From: Cladocopium goreaui
Taxonomy: Eukaryota > Sar > Dinophyceae > Suessiales > Symbiodiniaceae
Length of the DNA stretch: 64,000 nt
NCBI GenBank assembly: GCA_947184155.2
Contig: CAMXCT020000368.1
Location: 102,001 to 166,000, forward strand
Direction: 5' to 3'
Part shown: positions 28,757 to 38,510 of the stretch, piece by piece
Position numbering within the stretch: the stretch's first letter is position 1
Layout: every line of letters begins with the position of its first letter
Position numbers and translations under genes: made by a program
Notes under the pieces: model-generated
Told to the model about the DNA's origin: nothing
The model's input: the letters and a program-made list of their open reading frames with translations, nothing else
Database searches by the model: none

Positions 28757-28855
28757 ACCCTCTGGTTATTTAACATAGCCATGGAAAATGACCCATTTAT
28801 AGAAAATTTTCCCAGCTATAAACCTCCATTTGTGGTTGGGATTTTCCATGGCTAT
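28757..28855. mobile_element. Family A element, right end lost
   Basis: TACCCTCTGGTTATTTAACATAGCC...GGGATTTTCCATGGCTATG, no ACCAGAGGG. Confidence 0.6.
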
Positions 28856-28883
28856 GATTTTTTTTATTGTCATATTTCTTGAT

Positions 28884-29120
28884 ATGGAGGTTTCCTAAGT
28901 CATGGGAGTACCCCTACAAGGTGGTGCCCCCGTTCGATAGCGTTCAGTTGGTGAACATAACTCCAATTTCACTATGGTTTATAGGTGATATATCTATAGT
29001 TGCCCCCAAGATAGCTAAGTTGGTTTATAACTCCAATAACTATGGTTTTTGTTGGTGATATATCGAACTAGTTAATGGGCTTATAACCAATTTAGAACTA
29101 GGGGGGGCACCACCTTGTAG
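28884..29120. mobile_element. Family G fragment followed by a family C element (double-core)
   Basis: GGAGGTTTCCTAAGTCATGGG...AGTACCCC (28886-28913) abuts a C element 28914-29120: CTACAAGGTGGTGCCCCC...GGGGGGGCACCACCTTGTAG. This C copy is 207 bp and contains a second internal TTGCCCCCAAGATAGC...AAGTTGGTTTATAAC block, as if two C copies merged. Confidence 0.75.
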
Positions 29121-29167
29121 TTCTCATCCATTTATAGATGGTACACTGACATGTGATTTTTTACCAG

Positions 29168-29541
29168 TACAACATGGGGATTCAGCTGTGAGGGAGAACA
29201 TAGCACCATGCCGTCCAGTGCTTGGGAGAAGCTGTACAAGAGCTTCGCCAAAGAGACGAAGGCGGCCGGAGACTTCCGCACCATGCCGTACACTGCTTGG
29301 GAGAAGCTGTACAAGAGCTTCGTTCGCCAAAGAGACGAAGGCCAATGAGATATCGCAACATGATCTGAAAACCATTGAAGAGAAAGCTGAGGTGGGCGAT
29401 TTTCCGGAGGTGCTCTCCGACCAAGTGGATGTTTCAATCAATCGCCCGGAAGGCCTGATCCTGAACCAAGACATTTTCCGCACTTTTATTGACAAGGACA
29501 TGTCGCGGAAGGAGAAGGAAATTTGGGCGGCTTGTCTATAA
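29168..29541 (+). pseudogene. Coding segment with an in-frame 75-bp duplication and a 4-bp frameshift
   Basis: Acceptor TTTTTTACCAG|T; frame TTWGFSCEGEHSTMPSSAW...EKLYKSFAKETKAAGDFR, then a second copy TMPYTAWEKLYKSF. The units start at 29205 and 29280 (75 bp, 25 codons). In the second unit TTCG is duplicated (GCTTCGTTCGCCAAAG) and shifts the frame; ignoring it, the frame continues AKETKANEISQHDLKTIEE...PEVLSDQVDVSINRPEGL...RTFIDKDMSRKEKEIWAAC and TAA 29539-29541. Acidic, helical, no recognised family. Either a recent pseudogene or a sequence error in an otherwise intact terminal exon. Confidence 0.5.
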
Positions 29542-29796
29542 GCTGCCAGTGAGACTGCACTTGACGGCAAAGCCGTCAATGGAGCTTGCAAAGGTAGATC
29601 AATGTCAATATGCAAGGCTGAGAGCTATGACCTACAGTAACAAGCAATCCTTCAGTCGTAGCTTCGCTCGGCTACTTTCACACACGCCGGAAAAAAAACA
29701 TAGCACCAAGGGTTCCAGCCATTGCCGGTGGATGCCCCTACAAGGAAGCCCCCTCCAGTGATGTTAGGTTATATAAAACCCTTTTAACAATAGCTA
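29542..29796. other. Possible 3' UTR or non-coding
   Basis: Follows the TAA at 29541. A frame on the same strand (ending 29759) has no codon bias. Confidence 0.3.
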
Positions 29797-29907
29797 CCAT
29801 CTGGTTATTTAACAGTTTGCCATGGAAAATCAGCATTTTTAATAGGTCTAGGTAAACCATCTATGAATGGGCCATCAATACCATGGCTATGTTAAATAAC
29901 CAAAGGG
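29797..29907. mobile_element. Family A element
   Basis: TACCATCTGGTTATTTAACAG...GGCTATGTTAAATAACCAAAGGG-TA. Confidence 0.75.
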
Positions 29908-29909
29908 TA

Positions 29910-30293
29910 TATCCTTCATAAATCTCAGTTGACAAGTTATGTGGGTTAGATATCGTTCGGGGCCTCAACTTAAGACAAACATATGTTTCTACATGTTTCG
30001 GCATTTAAGTTCTGCATTGATCGTTTGTCTCACAACACCATCTGACACGATGTGACCATCCCCTTAAGTCCCGTTATTGGCAACACTTGCCTCATGGTTG
30101 GACTGTTGCCACGATGCCTGAAGGGCCCACAACAAGGCTGGTCGTATGGCTGGTCTTTCTGAAACATATCATGGGAAGAATATGGATTGATTGGATCTAT
30201 AATTGGGGTTTCATTAGGGTTTTTATACCCAACTCAGAACAGTTGGGATGAAAAGGAATGACTTGGATTATACACTGAACATGTGATTACCAT
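29910..30293. other. No supported gene
   Basis: No convincing frame or repeat family. Confidence 0.3.
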
Positions 30294-30546
30294 GTGGGTT
30301 TCACTGAAATAGAGTACCCAAAAAATTATCCACTGGATAATTATCATTGTCCCTGTTTTTTACATGACCATAGTGAGGGCAATTTCACCGCATTGCCCTG
30401 GCTCCAATTTCTCCGACCGGCCATCAGTAGCGGACAGGTACCCGAGAGCATTTCAAGACGCTGGGTTTTGGGCCAGGAATACATGGGATTTTTCACTAGG
30501 CTGTGCTTCTGACATCTCGATTCAACAAGAAATTATGTCAGTCTAG
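30294..30546 (+). CDS. Exon-like island, frame uncertain
   Basis: Two frames are open. One (SEGNFTALPWLQFLRPAI...SSGQ) ends at GGACAG|GTACCC. The other (SNFSDRPSVADRYPRAFQ...DAGFWARNTWDFSLG) continues to TAG 30544. It lies between the S5-like and S6-like exons, but neither frame contains a TxGYGD-type filter. Confidence 0.3.
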
Positions 30547-31476
30547 CAGGAAATGTCAGGGTTCTACGGTTCTACCAGCAACAAAAAAGGATCCAAGCCT
30601 CTGAGATAGGGTATCTTTGGGGGTTTGTAGTTTCGAAGTATTTAAGCATCGGATCCATAAAGGGTGAAAAAAAATACCACAATGGAAATATTAACCCAAT
30701 CTATACCCTAAGGATAATAGATCTAAAATTAAACATGAGTTTAATATCATAATATCTCTATATTTAATCATATAATATATATACCCAAAACATCCAGAGA
30801 ATCACACACCACCGACGTCATCATGATGTTTCTAAGCTTAACAGTTCATGTTTTGGGGCCCGTCCCCATACAGTATCATAGGTCTGAAGTAGTTTGTGTA
30901 TCGGGTCCCAGTCATGAATCAATTAGCTAAGCTCAAGCAACACCCACAGACTCCAGGGTTTCTGACGCCATGAGGGAAACGGAATTTTCCGGAGTTGCCA
31001 TTGTTAGTTCAATCATGTTCTATCCTCTTGTTGTCTTTTTTTTTGTGTATCTTCTATTACAATCATCACGGTTCTTGTGATTTGGGTCCTTGAAATTAGG
31101 TTTTTCCAGTATACCAAATCCAATGGTTTATCTTTGACTGACAAAGCCAACTAGTAGGGTTAAGTGCACCATGACTTCAGACACAAATCTTATGACTTGT
31201 TGAACCATGACTTGTTCATAAAGGATACTAAATTATGTGTATCTATGTGTATATCTACATATAGATTAGTTCCTCGATTTTCAGACACAACCCAGATGAA
31301 CATGTTCAAAACCGGAACTGTTGGCTGGTTGATTGGCTATTCTTCGGTAGAATTTAACAACCGAAAAATGCAATTATTACAAATGAATCCACCAAGAGCG
31401 GGTAAACCAATCCGATATTATATTTTGTATACATAATGTGTATATATATGTATATATATTATTATTTCAATGTTTA
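30547..31476. other. No supported gene
   Basis: AT-rich DNA. D-family half ends at 31170-31290 (ACTTCAGACACAAATC; TTTTCAGACACAACCC) and a TA microsatellite at 31437-31460. Confidence 0.4.
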
Positions 31477-32425
31477 AGCATGACGCTGGGCGCTGCGGCT
31501 TTTGGCGTGGCAGGTGTGGCACTTGGCGACATCTATCTTCACTTTGCGTGGGAGGCATGGAGTTGGCGATATCTATCTTCACTTTGCGTGGCAGGCGTGG
31601 CACTTATGGCACTGGGCTGGCTTTGGTGGCGCGCTTGGTTCTCAGGTGTGACGCTGGGCGCCGCGGCTCTTTTGGCGTGGCAGGCATGGCACTTGGCGAT
31701 ATCTATTTTCACTTTGCGTGGCAGGCGTGGCACTTATGGCACTGGGCTGGCTTTGGTGGCGCGCTTGGTTCTCAGGTGTGACGCCCTGCGCCGCGGCTCT
31801 TTTGGCGTGGCAGGCGTGGCACTTGGCGATATCTATCTTCACTTTGCGTGGCAGGTGTGGCACTTATGGCACTGGGCTGGCTTTGGTGGCGCGCTTGGTT
31901 CTCAGGTGTGACGCTGGGCGCCGCGGCTCTTTTGGCGTGGCAGGCGTGGCACTTGGCGATATCTATTTTCACTTTGCGTGGCAGGCGTGGCACTTATGGC
32001 ACTGGGCTGGCTTTGGTGGCGCGCTTGGTTCTCAGATGATGTGGGCGCTGCGGCTCTTTTGGCGTGGCAGGCGTGGCACTTGGCGATATCTATCTTCACT
32101 TTGCGTGGCAGGCGTGGCACTTATGGCACTGGGCTGGCTTTGGTGGCGCGTTTGGTTCTCAGATGATGCAGCTTTTGGCGTGGCAGGCGTGGCACTTGGC
32201 GATATCTATTTTCACTTTGCGTGGCAGGCGTGGCACGTATGGCACTGGGCTGGCTCCGGTGGGGCGCTTGGGGCGGAGTGGCCGCGGTGGCCGCTGCGGC
32301 TGTTGGCGTGGCAGGCGTGGCACTTGGAGACATCCACCTTCGTTTCACGTGGCAGGCGTGCTACTTGGTGACAACGACTTCCACTTCGTGTGGCAGGAGT
32401 GGTACTTGCTGACATCGCACCAAAT
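31477..32425. repeat. 130-bp GC-rich tandem array with GCGTGGCAGGCGTGGCAC
   Basis: The unit CTTTTGGCGTGGCAGGCG...TTGGCGATATCTATCTTC...CACTTTGCGTGGCAGGCG...GGGCTGGCTTTGGTGGCG... repeats at a spacing of 128-130 bp, about 6.5 copies, the last ones shortened. Frames up to 334 codons across it and the next array are repeat artefacts. The core word is the reverse complement of that at 22.8-23.7 kb. Confidence 0.95.
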
Positions 32426-32429
32426 TGTC

Positions 32430-32998
32430 ACACACCATCTTTCACACACAACTTTGTCACACACACCCCATCTTTTACCACACCATCTTTCACACACCAC
32501 TTTGTCACACACCATCTTTTACACACAACTTTGTCACACCCTCTCTTTCACACCCAACTTTCACACACACTATCTTTCACACACAACTTTGTCACACACC
32601 ATCTTTGACACACCACTTTGTCACACACCATCTTTCACACACCATACTGTCACACATACCATCTTTCACACCACTTTGTCGCACCATCTTTCACGCACGC
32701 AGATTTGTCACACCTTCTGTTGCGACACCACTTTGTCACACACTGTCTTTCACACACCACTTTGTCACACACCATCTTTGTCACACACCATCTTTCACAC
32801 ACAACTTTGTCACACACCATCTTTGTCACACACCATCTTTCACACACAACTTTGTCACACACCATCTTTTACCACACCATCTTTCACACGCAACTTTGTC
32901 ACACACCATCTTTTACACACAACTTTGTCACACACAATCTTTCACCACACCATCTTTCACACACACACAACTTTGTCACCCACCATCTTTCCTCCACC
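32430..32998. repeat. 29-bp CA-rich tandem array
   Basis: TCACACACCATCTTTCACAC...ACAACTTTG, about 18 imperfect units. It gives long false frames of Ser/His/Thr/Phe in all phases. Confidence 0.95.
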
Positions 32999-33114
32999 TC
33001 CTCCTTTGTCTTTCCTTCCTTCCCCGTCCCCGCTACAACATTTGTTGCTCATCATTGGAAGAAGTTGACTTGTGGGGTTATCCGGTCCTTCAATTTCCGA
33101 CCCCCTGATGTTGC

Positions 33115-33532
33115 AGGTGGTTTCAACCCTCGGCAATATTGGCGAGTTGGGATCATCAACTCAAATGTGCTTGAGGACGGTGCTGGGTTTCGAAGTCGAG
33201 AACAACGTGGAGGTCAGGCGTCAAGCGGACGTTCCTTGAGGTGAACCAGCGTCAGCATGAACCCAAGGACAGTCAGTGCCACGCATCCATTTTTCGACAC
33301 AAAATCTGGAACATCTTTCATAGCTTTACCTTGGCAGGAATTGTTGCGGGCAAGGTCAACCGTATATGCAATATACCAGATTATATACCAATCCAATCCT
33401 ACTATCCATCCACAAATCGCCGGCTACCCCATTGCTCACTGGGCTCAGCATCATCACAAGTGGCACTGTTCACCCAGCCATGCCGATGAGGCAGCGGTGC
33501 TTGGCATCGGGCTACATGCCAGTTAATAAATT
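33115..33532 (+). CDS. Candidate exons, last one terminal
   Basis: Acceptor GATGTTGCAG|GTGG opens frames through 33240. The segment 33241-33341 reads NQRQHEPKDSQCHASIFR...IWNIFHSFTLA. The best part is 33413-33526, IAGYPIAHWAQHHHKWHC...HADEAAVLGIGLHAS and TAA, with strong GNN bias. Linkage between the parts is not shown. No recognised family; His-rich HWAQHHHKWH is notable. Confidence 0.35.
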
Positions 33533-33656
33533 GATATGACCCCTAGTTGTAAGTTGGGTGATTGACCCATCCAACTAAATCTACGTATATTATATTATAT
33601 ATATACTATATATTTGATAAATATATATATTCTACATTCTAACCATGACTTTTTTT

Positions 33657-33796
33657 TTGGTGACCCATTCGTTCACCGAGGACTCTGCCCTTGTCGCTGT
33701 GGATGACTGCGTTATTCTTCACCAGCGAAGCACCGGTGAACGACCACGGGGCTCAGGCGGCGATGACCGGGATGATCGGGATGGATATACAATGTA
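33657..33796 (+). CDS. GC-rich exon island
   Basis: The frame THSFTEDSALVAVDDCVI...RGSGGDDRDDRDG has very strong GNN bias. Another frame (RTLPLSLWMTALFFTSEA...) is hydrophobic and also open. No donor or acceptor could be fixed. Confidence 0.3.
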
Positions 33797-34056
33797 ATGT
33801 CAACCCCGGATTAATAAACCATGGTTTATCAATTAGGGGAGTACTCCTCCAATAGTCATACTTACATGGTACCCTCCCAATTAAACAGCCCAGGGTTGAC
33901 ATTATACTGAACCATTATTTTGAGGAGGGTACCCTCTGGTTAACCACCATTCATGGGATTTTTCATGGGATTTCATAGGGATAAAGAAATCCACACAGAA
34001 TGGAATATACCCTCTGGCAAACGTTTACATAGCTAGTGAAAATGGCCATAGACATA

Positions 34057-35003
34057 CTGCGGGTGCCAGAATTATAGAACGGAGCCAGGAGTACAAAAGT
34101 ACGGTAAAGTACCGTACCTTTGTACTCCTCCGGGTTCCGATTCCGCGCGGAGTCGGGAAATTTAATTATAGAACGGGGATCCGTTCTATAATTAAATTTC
34201 CCCGTTCTATAATTAAATTTCCAGTTCTATAATTTCTGGCACTGACTTGATATTTACTGCATATTTGTACATATACAATCTATAAAATGAAGATTTAATG
34301 AGTAAATTCAGATACGTTTTTTTTCATACCTTCCGAGGAAAACAGAATTATAGAACAACAGGGTACGGTAAATAACCGTACCTTCGTACTCCTCAACTTC
34401 CGTTCTATAATTCTGTTTTCCCCCATTTTTCCCACATTGACCAGGTGATTTTCTTAGATTTCATGAGATTTCATGGTGGTTTTCTGGGATTTCATGTTGA
34501 TTTTATGGGATTTCATGGTGATTTTCTGAGATTTCATGTTGTTTTTGTGGGATTTCATAGTGATTTCATGAGATTTCATGGTGATTTTCTGAGATTTCAT
34601 GGTGATTTTATGGGATTTCATGGTGATTTTATGGGATTTCACGGTGATTTTCTTAGATTTCATGGTGATTTTGTACGATTTCTGGGACCCCGGAAGAGGT
34701 TCTATAATTCTATAATTAATTTTTCCGTTCTATAATTAATTTTTCCAGAACGGGGCCCGGGAAACATTAATTATAGAACGAAAATGGGAAATAAATGTGA
34801 GAGAAATGGGGGAAAACAGAATTATTGAACAGCAGCGCTCCGACAAGAATTATAGAACGACGAAAAAAGTTAGGAGTAAATTCAGATACGTTTTTTTTTC
34901 ACACCTTCCGAGGAAAACAAAATTATAGAACAACAGGGTACGGTAAATAACCGTACCTTCGTACTCCTCAACTTTCGTTCTATAATTCCGGCACCCGCTG
35001 CAG
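34057..35003. mobile_element. 947-bp non-autonomous DNA element with TIRs and TA flanks
   Basis: Ends CTGCGGGTGCCAGAATTATAG and (right) CTATAATTCCGGCACCCGCTGCAG are inverted, flanked by TA on both sides (34055-34056 and 35004-35005). The interior is built of many GTTCTATAATT / AATTATAGAAC words in both orientations, the palindromic GTACGGTAAAGTACCGTAC, a long repeated block (CAGATACGTTTTTTTTCA...ACGGTAAATAACCGTACC at 34300-34420 and 34888-34983), and a 21-bp array. No transposase is encoded. Confidence 0.8.
34446..34690. repeat. 21-bp tandem array inside the 947-bp element
   Basis: GATTTCATGGTGATTTTATG-type units, about 11 copies. Period 21 keeps one frame open on each strand (FHGDFMG repeats). 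Confidence 0.9.
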
Positions 35004-35061
35004 TAAATTTACCAATTAAACATGGTGAGTTTCCATAGTTAATCGTTAGTTTACCAGAGGG

Positions 35062-35530
35062 TATAATATAATATACTGATATAAACTGGACATATATAAA
35101 TATAATGATATACAATGCCCTCAGTTTTATATGGCTGTAAATAAATATATATATATATAATGATGTAATGGGATATAATTCTAGATGTATCTACATTATA
35201 ATGGGAAACATGGACATATTATGATCTATGATGGGAAATACAATGGAAATAGGGGAACATAATATCCTGATAAACTGATAATATTATTTGAATATTCATG
35301 ATCATGAGGTATTTCATCTCAGAAATGCTCATAGAACCAGCAATATATATATATATATATCAGAAGGTCTTGATGGGATTGGAATGGGTATTTATTGATA
35401 CTGGTTTGGGATTTGATATGGGTATCGTGAGAAGGGAGTTACCCAGCAGTAATGGTACTGTATGTATATATATATATATATGTATATATACACATGTATA
35501 TGCACATACGAATGGAGCTTGTAGATGGTC
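35062..35530. other. AT-rich DNA with (TA)n tracts, no supported gene
   Basis: Microsatellite-like TA tracts at 35140-35160, 35342-35360 and 35460-35490. Confidence 0.5.
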
Positions 35531-35544
35531 AAAATTATCTATTA

Positions 35545-35637
35545 TATAGCTATATCTGTGGACAAAATGTCCCACATGTTTGGGCTAATACGAACAAGGC
35601 GGGCCAACAGGCGTGGGCAAAACGAGGTGTTTGGCCG
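35545..35637 (+). CDS. Candidate internal exon
   Basis: Frame YICGQNVPHVWANTNKAG...QQAWAKRGV (GNN-biased) or the overlapping LIRTRRANRRGQNEVFG frame ends at a consensus donor TTTGGCC|GTAAGTATAC (35637). No family recognised. Confidence 0.35.
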
Positions 35638-36130
35638 TAAGTATACTATAACTTGGCTACTAGACGTGGCTCTATCTATTGCCAGACAAGGACTTCCAAA
35701 CCCAGATTGTTGTGCCTTGCAATCCAAAATGCGGACTTGTAAACCAAAACAGTGTAATCACATGCATAGGCATATATATATATATATATGATATATATAT
35801 ATATATGATATAACAGGACTGTCCTCTTACTTCTAAAACTGCACTTTTCTTCCACATCCCAAGGCCGAAGCATGCCACATAATTTCCACAGAAAATTATC
35901 CCGCTTCCAATATCAACTGTGGCTTTGTCCAAAAATTGGTTTACCATAAACTCAATGGTTAACAACCATATTTTCCCATTTCAAATGATTTTACGATGCC
36001 AACTTTGAACATGCCCATTTCTGGAATGAATGCAGCCAATAAACGTCCCTGGTTAGCCATCATTTCATTGTCATGCCAGTAACGCATTGTAATTATAGAT
36101 ATATCCTCAGCATATATCCACAATCCTACT
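35638..36130. other. No supported gene
   Basis: A (TA)n block at 35771-35812 and AT-rich single-copy DNA. A minus-strand 97-codon frame has no codon bias. Confidence 0.35.
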
Positions 36131-36454
36131 ATGGATGGTTGCGAAATCCTGCACCACCAAAAGGATTGTTGAACCCCTATCTGGTTGGTGGTTTGGAAGA
36201 TTTGGATGATTTTTCCATTCAGTTGGGAATGTCATGTTCCCAACTGACGAACCCCATCATTTTTCAGAGGGGTAGGGCTCAACCACCAACCAGTTATATA
36301 GTTATTAACCATCATTAACCATATAATAACCATTAATATTAACCATTAACAGTATATTAGCCATCATTAATATTAACCATATAATAACCAACCAGCTATA
36401 AATGCTGGGAGAAACCACCGTTTTCAACTCGTGCAGGATTTCGCAACCATCCAT
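36131..36454. mobile_element. Family F element with a nested family B element
   Basis: Ends ATGGATGGTTGCGAAATCC...TGCACCA and inverse TGCAGGATTTCGCAACC...ATCCAT enclose 324 bp, including a complete B element (36181-36293: CTGGTTGGTGGTTTGG...AACCACCAACCAG) and AT-rich CATTAACCATATAATAACC repeats. Confidence 0.75.
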
Positions 36455-36486
36455 TGTGGCTGTTCGTTTCCTTTTTTTTTCTTTCA

Positions 36487-36783
36487 CTAGGATTTCATCC
36501 AGCCACTATATATCTATGGAGGTTTCCTGAAATGGGGGTACCCCCAGTCATCATCCAGCTATTAGATTGGGATTTTCCATGAAATACACCAACCAGCTAT
36601 TGGGGAACCCCTATGGATTGGAAATCCCCATATATCAATGGGAGATCTTCAGAATCCTAAAATTGACGTACGTTAGTACCACATTTTTGCGCATATGTTC
36701 ATATATGTTCTAGGGATATCACCTTACATAGGCCTAAAAAATAGGCCTTATATATGGTAGGTACCTCCAATTTAGGTTCTTGA
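36487..36783. mobile_element. Family E copy carrying a nested family G element
   Basis: AGGATTTCATCCAGCCACTATATAT, then a G element (36514-36631: GGAGGTTTCCTGAAATGGGG...AACCCCTATGGATTGG), then TATCAATGGGAGATCTTCAG and an E element (36649-36783) ending GGTACCTCCAATTTAGG. The copy at 46613-46781 has the same order without the G insertion. Confidence 0.8.
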
Positions 36784-36789
36784 AATGAC

Positions 36790-36960
36790 CATTTATATAT
36801 CCATCCAAATAACTATGATGGATATAGTTAATTTATGGATATAATTTATAGTTATATACAACTGAATATATATCACTATGGATATACCTAGTTATGATTT
36901 ATCCATATAACCATCCCCTATAGTATATATAGTTGGCCTAGAGAAATACGCATCGTAATT
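36790..36960. other. AT-rich repeats ATAGTTATATCCATAT
   Basis: Diverged ATGGATATAGTTAATTTATGG-type words, no gene. Confidence 0.4.
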
Positions 36961-36984
36961 CAAACAGAAACATATCAACCACAG

Positions 36985-37757
36985 AATTTGTTTTTGCCTG
37001 AGGGCAAAGCGATCCACACGATCATCATGCTCCTGGGTGTGGGTCTTTTCACCGTGCCCATGGGACTTTTTGCTTCGGCCTTCCGAGAACGTCTCTCGGA
37101 TCCCGGAGTTTTTTCGCAGGGTGGCCTGGGATGGCCTGGGATTTAAATGGGCCTCTTAAGTGGGATGAAAGAAACTCCTATAAATTATGAATAGTTGATG
37201 ATATATGATGACATAAGTTATTTATAATTTATTTATAATCATAGTATTTAGTGATGTCCCATGACTTTCCCATCATGTTCCCATTCGTTCAGGGCTATAA
37301 CTGTACCAACGGGACATGTGTTAGAGTTTTTGTTGGGCTACAACTGTGGGTGTTGGACCTGACGACCTGACTTCTTGGAAATAAAGTGGATCCAAGTGGG
37401 AACACCTTTTTGAGATCTAACTGGGAATCAAAATGACTGGGAACTTACCCTCCGGTAAACGTTTACATAACTATGGAAAATCACCATGCTATTAATGGGT
37501 AAATTAAATATGTCTATGGCCATTTTCAATAGCTATGGAAACGTTTACCAGAGGGTAAGAATCAAACATGATCCACTGGTTGGCTGATTGGTGGTTTGGA
37601 ACATGGGTTTTGTTTCCATGTATTGTGAATAATCATCTCAACTGACTAATATTTCTTCAGAAGAATTGAAACCACCAACCAGTTAAGAATCAAACATGAT
37701 CCATTGTTGGAAACGATCTACGTTCTTCTTTGGGAATCCAGTAATGTCAAGTTGTGA
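36985..37757 (+). CDS. 3' part of a voltage-gated K+-channel-like gene (S6 helix and C-terminus), four exons
   Basis: Exon 1, 36985-37120: acceptor CAACCACAG|AAT; NLFLPEGKAIHTIIMLLG...VGLFTVPMGLFASAFRER...LSDP, ending G|GTGGCC (phase 1). The GVGLFTVPMGLFASAF stretch is a typical pore-lining S6 of Kv channels. Exon 2, 37415-37454: TTTTTGAG|AT...; DLTGNQNDWELTL, ending CTCCG|GTAAAC. Exon 3, 37554-37578: CCAGAG|G...; VRIKHDPL, ending CTG|GTTGG. Exon 4, 37683-37757: CCAACCAG|; LRIKHDPLLETIYVLLWE...NVKL and TGA. All three joins are in phase. Intron 2 is a family A element (99 bp) and intron 3 a family B element (104 bp). Pore helix, filter and voltage sensor are not seen next to it. The sequence supports a K+ channel by the S6 motif only. 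Confidence 0.6.
37448..37555. mobile_element. Family A element acting as an intron
   Basis: TACCCTCCG|GTAAACGTTTAC...AGCTATGGAAACGTTTACCAGAG|GGTA. TIRs extend about 18 bp. Confidence 0.85.
37576..37682. mobile_element. Family B element acting as an intron, with 19-bp flanking direct repeats
   Basis: CTGGTTGGCTGATTGGTGG...GAATTGAAACCACCAACCAG. AAGAATCAAACATGATCCA lies immediately left (37557-37575) and again right (37685-37703). Confidence 0.8.
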
Positions 37758-37785
37758 TTAATAACCCCCCCCTGTTCGCCCGGAA

Positions 37786-37899
37786 GTGTTCATTCGATGA
37801 CAAGCTTGCTATCTTCATCTATTTCTATCGACGATGAGATATTGGGCATGAGGAGTTTTGGATTGTGCTCGCTAGGAGCCAAGACCCTGAACCATTGAA
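37786..37899 (+). CDS. Candidate exon with stop
   Basis: Frame CSPGSVHSMTSLLSSSIS...DDEILGMRSFGLCSLG...KTLNH and TGA just before a family B element. Ser-rich. It may be an alternative C-terminal exon of the channel-like gene or unrelated. Confidence 0.3.
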
Positions 37900-37902
37900 T
37901 GA

Positions 37903-38037
37903 CTGGTTGGTGGTTTGGAACATTTGGATTTTATATTTTTCCATTCAGTTGGGAATTTCATGGAATGTCATCATCCCAACTGACTTTCACTCACTCCATG
38001 ATTTTTCAGAGGGGTAGGCGAAAAACCACCAAACCAG
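37903..38037. mobile_element. Family B element (135 bp)
   Basis: CTGGTTGGTGGTTTGGAAC...ATGATTTTTCAGAGGGGTAGG...ACCACCAAACCAG. Confidence 0.8.
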
Positions 38038-38510
38038 ATTATTATTAGGGAGGGGACTGTTGTGGCCGCCTCTTTTTTAACTATTGTTGTCAAGTTTTTA
38101 ATTAACCATGAACTATTTCACTGGGAAACCTACACAAAAAAGTCATGAATAACTCTTGAACCATTGTTTAGCCAAATGTCTTGCAATTTTATTTGGTAAG
38201 TTCCAGGCAGTCTTGACAAATGTCATGGGACACATATGAAATTATTTCGTGAGAAACATTATTTGCAGCCTTTACCAAGTTTTGAAGAGGATCTGAAACT
38301 TTAGCAGCAATGGCCCTCAGGTTCATTTCATCAAAGTATCTTTGGTTCAGTTAGTGGTCTGCCTAAAAGGTCTTGCATGTGTATATATATTTTTTCTTTC
38401 TAAGTTGTCATCCTTGAAAATCACAAATTTTCTTGCAGCAGCAGTTCAAAATCTCAAGCTTTCAGCTTTCCAGGCATGTCAAAATCATTCAAAATCTGTA
38501 GATTTTTGGT

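Larger units (their letters stand above)
34010..35061. mobile_element. Family A element interrupted by a 947-bp element
   Basis: Left part TACCCTCTGGCAAACGTTT...GGCCATAGACA (34010-34056) and right part AATTTACCAATTAAACATGG...GTTTACCAGAGGG (35006-35061) together make one normal A element. Confidence 0.85.

Noticed and set aside
30364..30546. Pore exon of a K+ channel (DRYPRAFQDAGFWARN frame)
   Set aside because: The arrangement of aromatic residues is suggestive, but there is no selectivity-filter sequence and the competing frame is equally open.
31438..33244. Open frames of 157-334 codons across 31.4-33.2 kb
   Set aside because: They are translations of the 130-bp and 29-bp tandem arrays in several phases, with repeated low-complexity peptides and no splice or codon evidence.
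33682..33790. Second S5-like helix (LPLSLWMTALFFTSEA frame)
   Set aside because: The alternative frame has a much stronger GNN codon bias, so the hydrophobic reading is probably a shadow.
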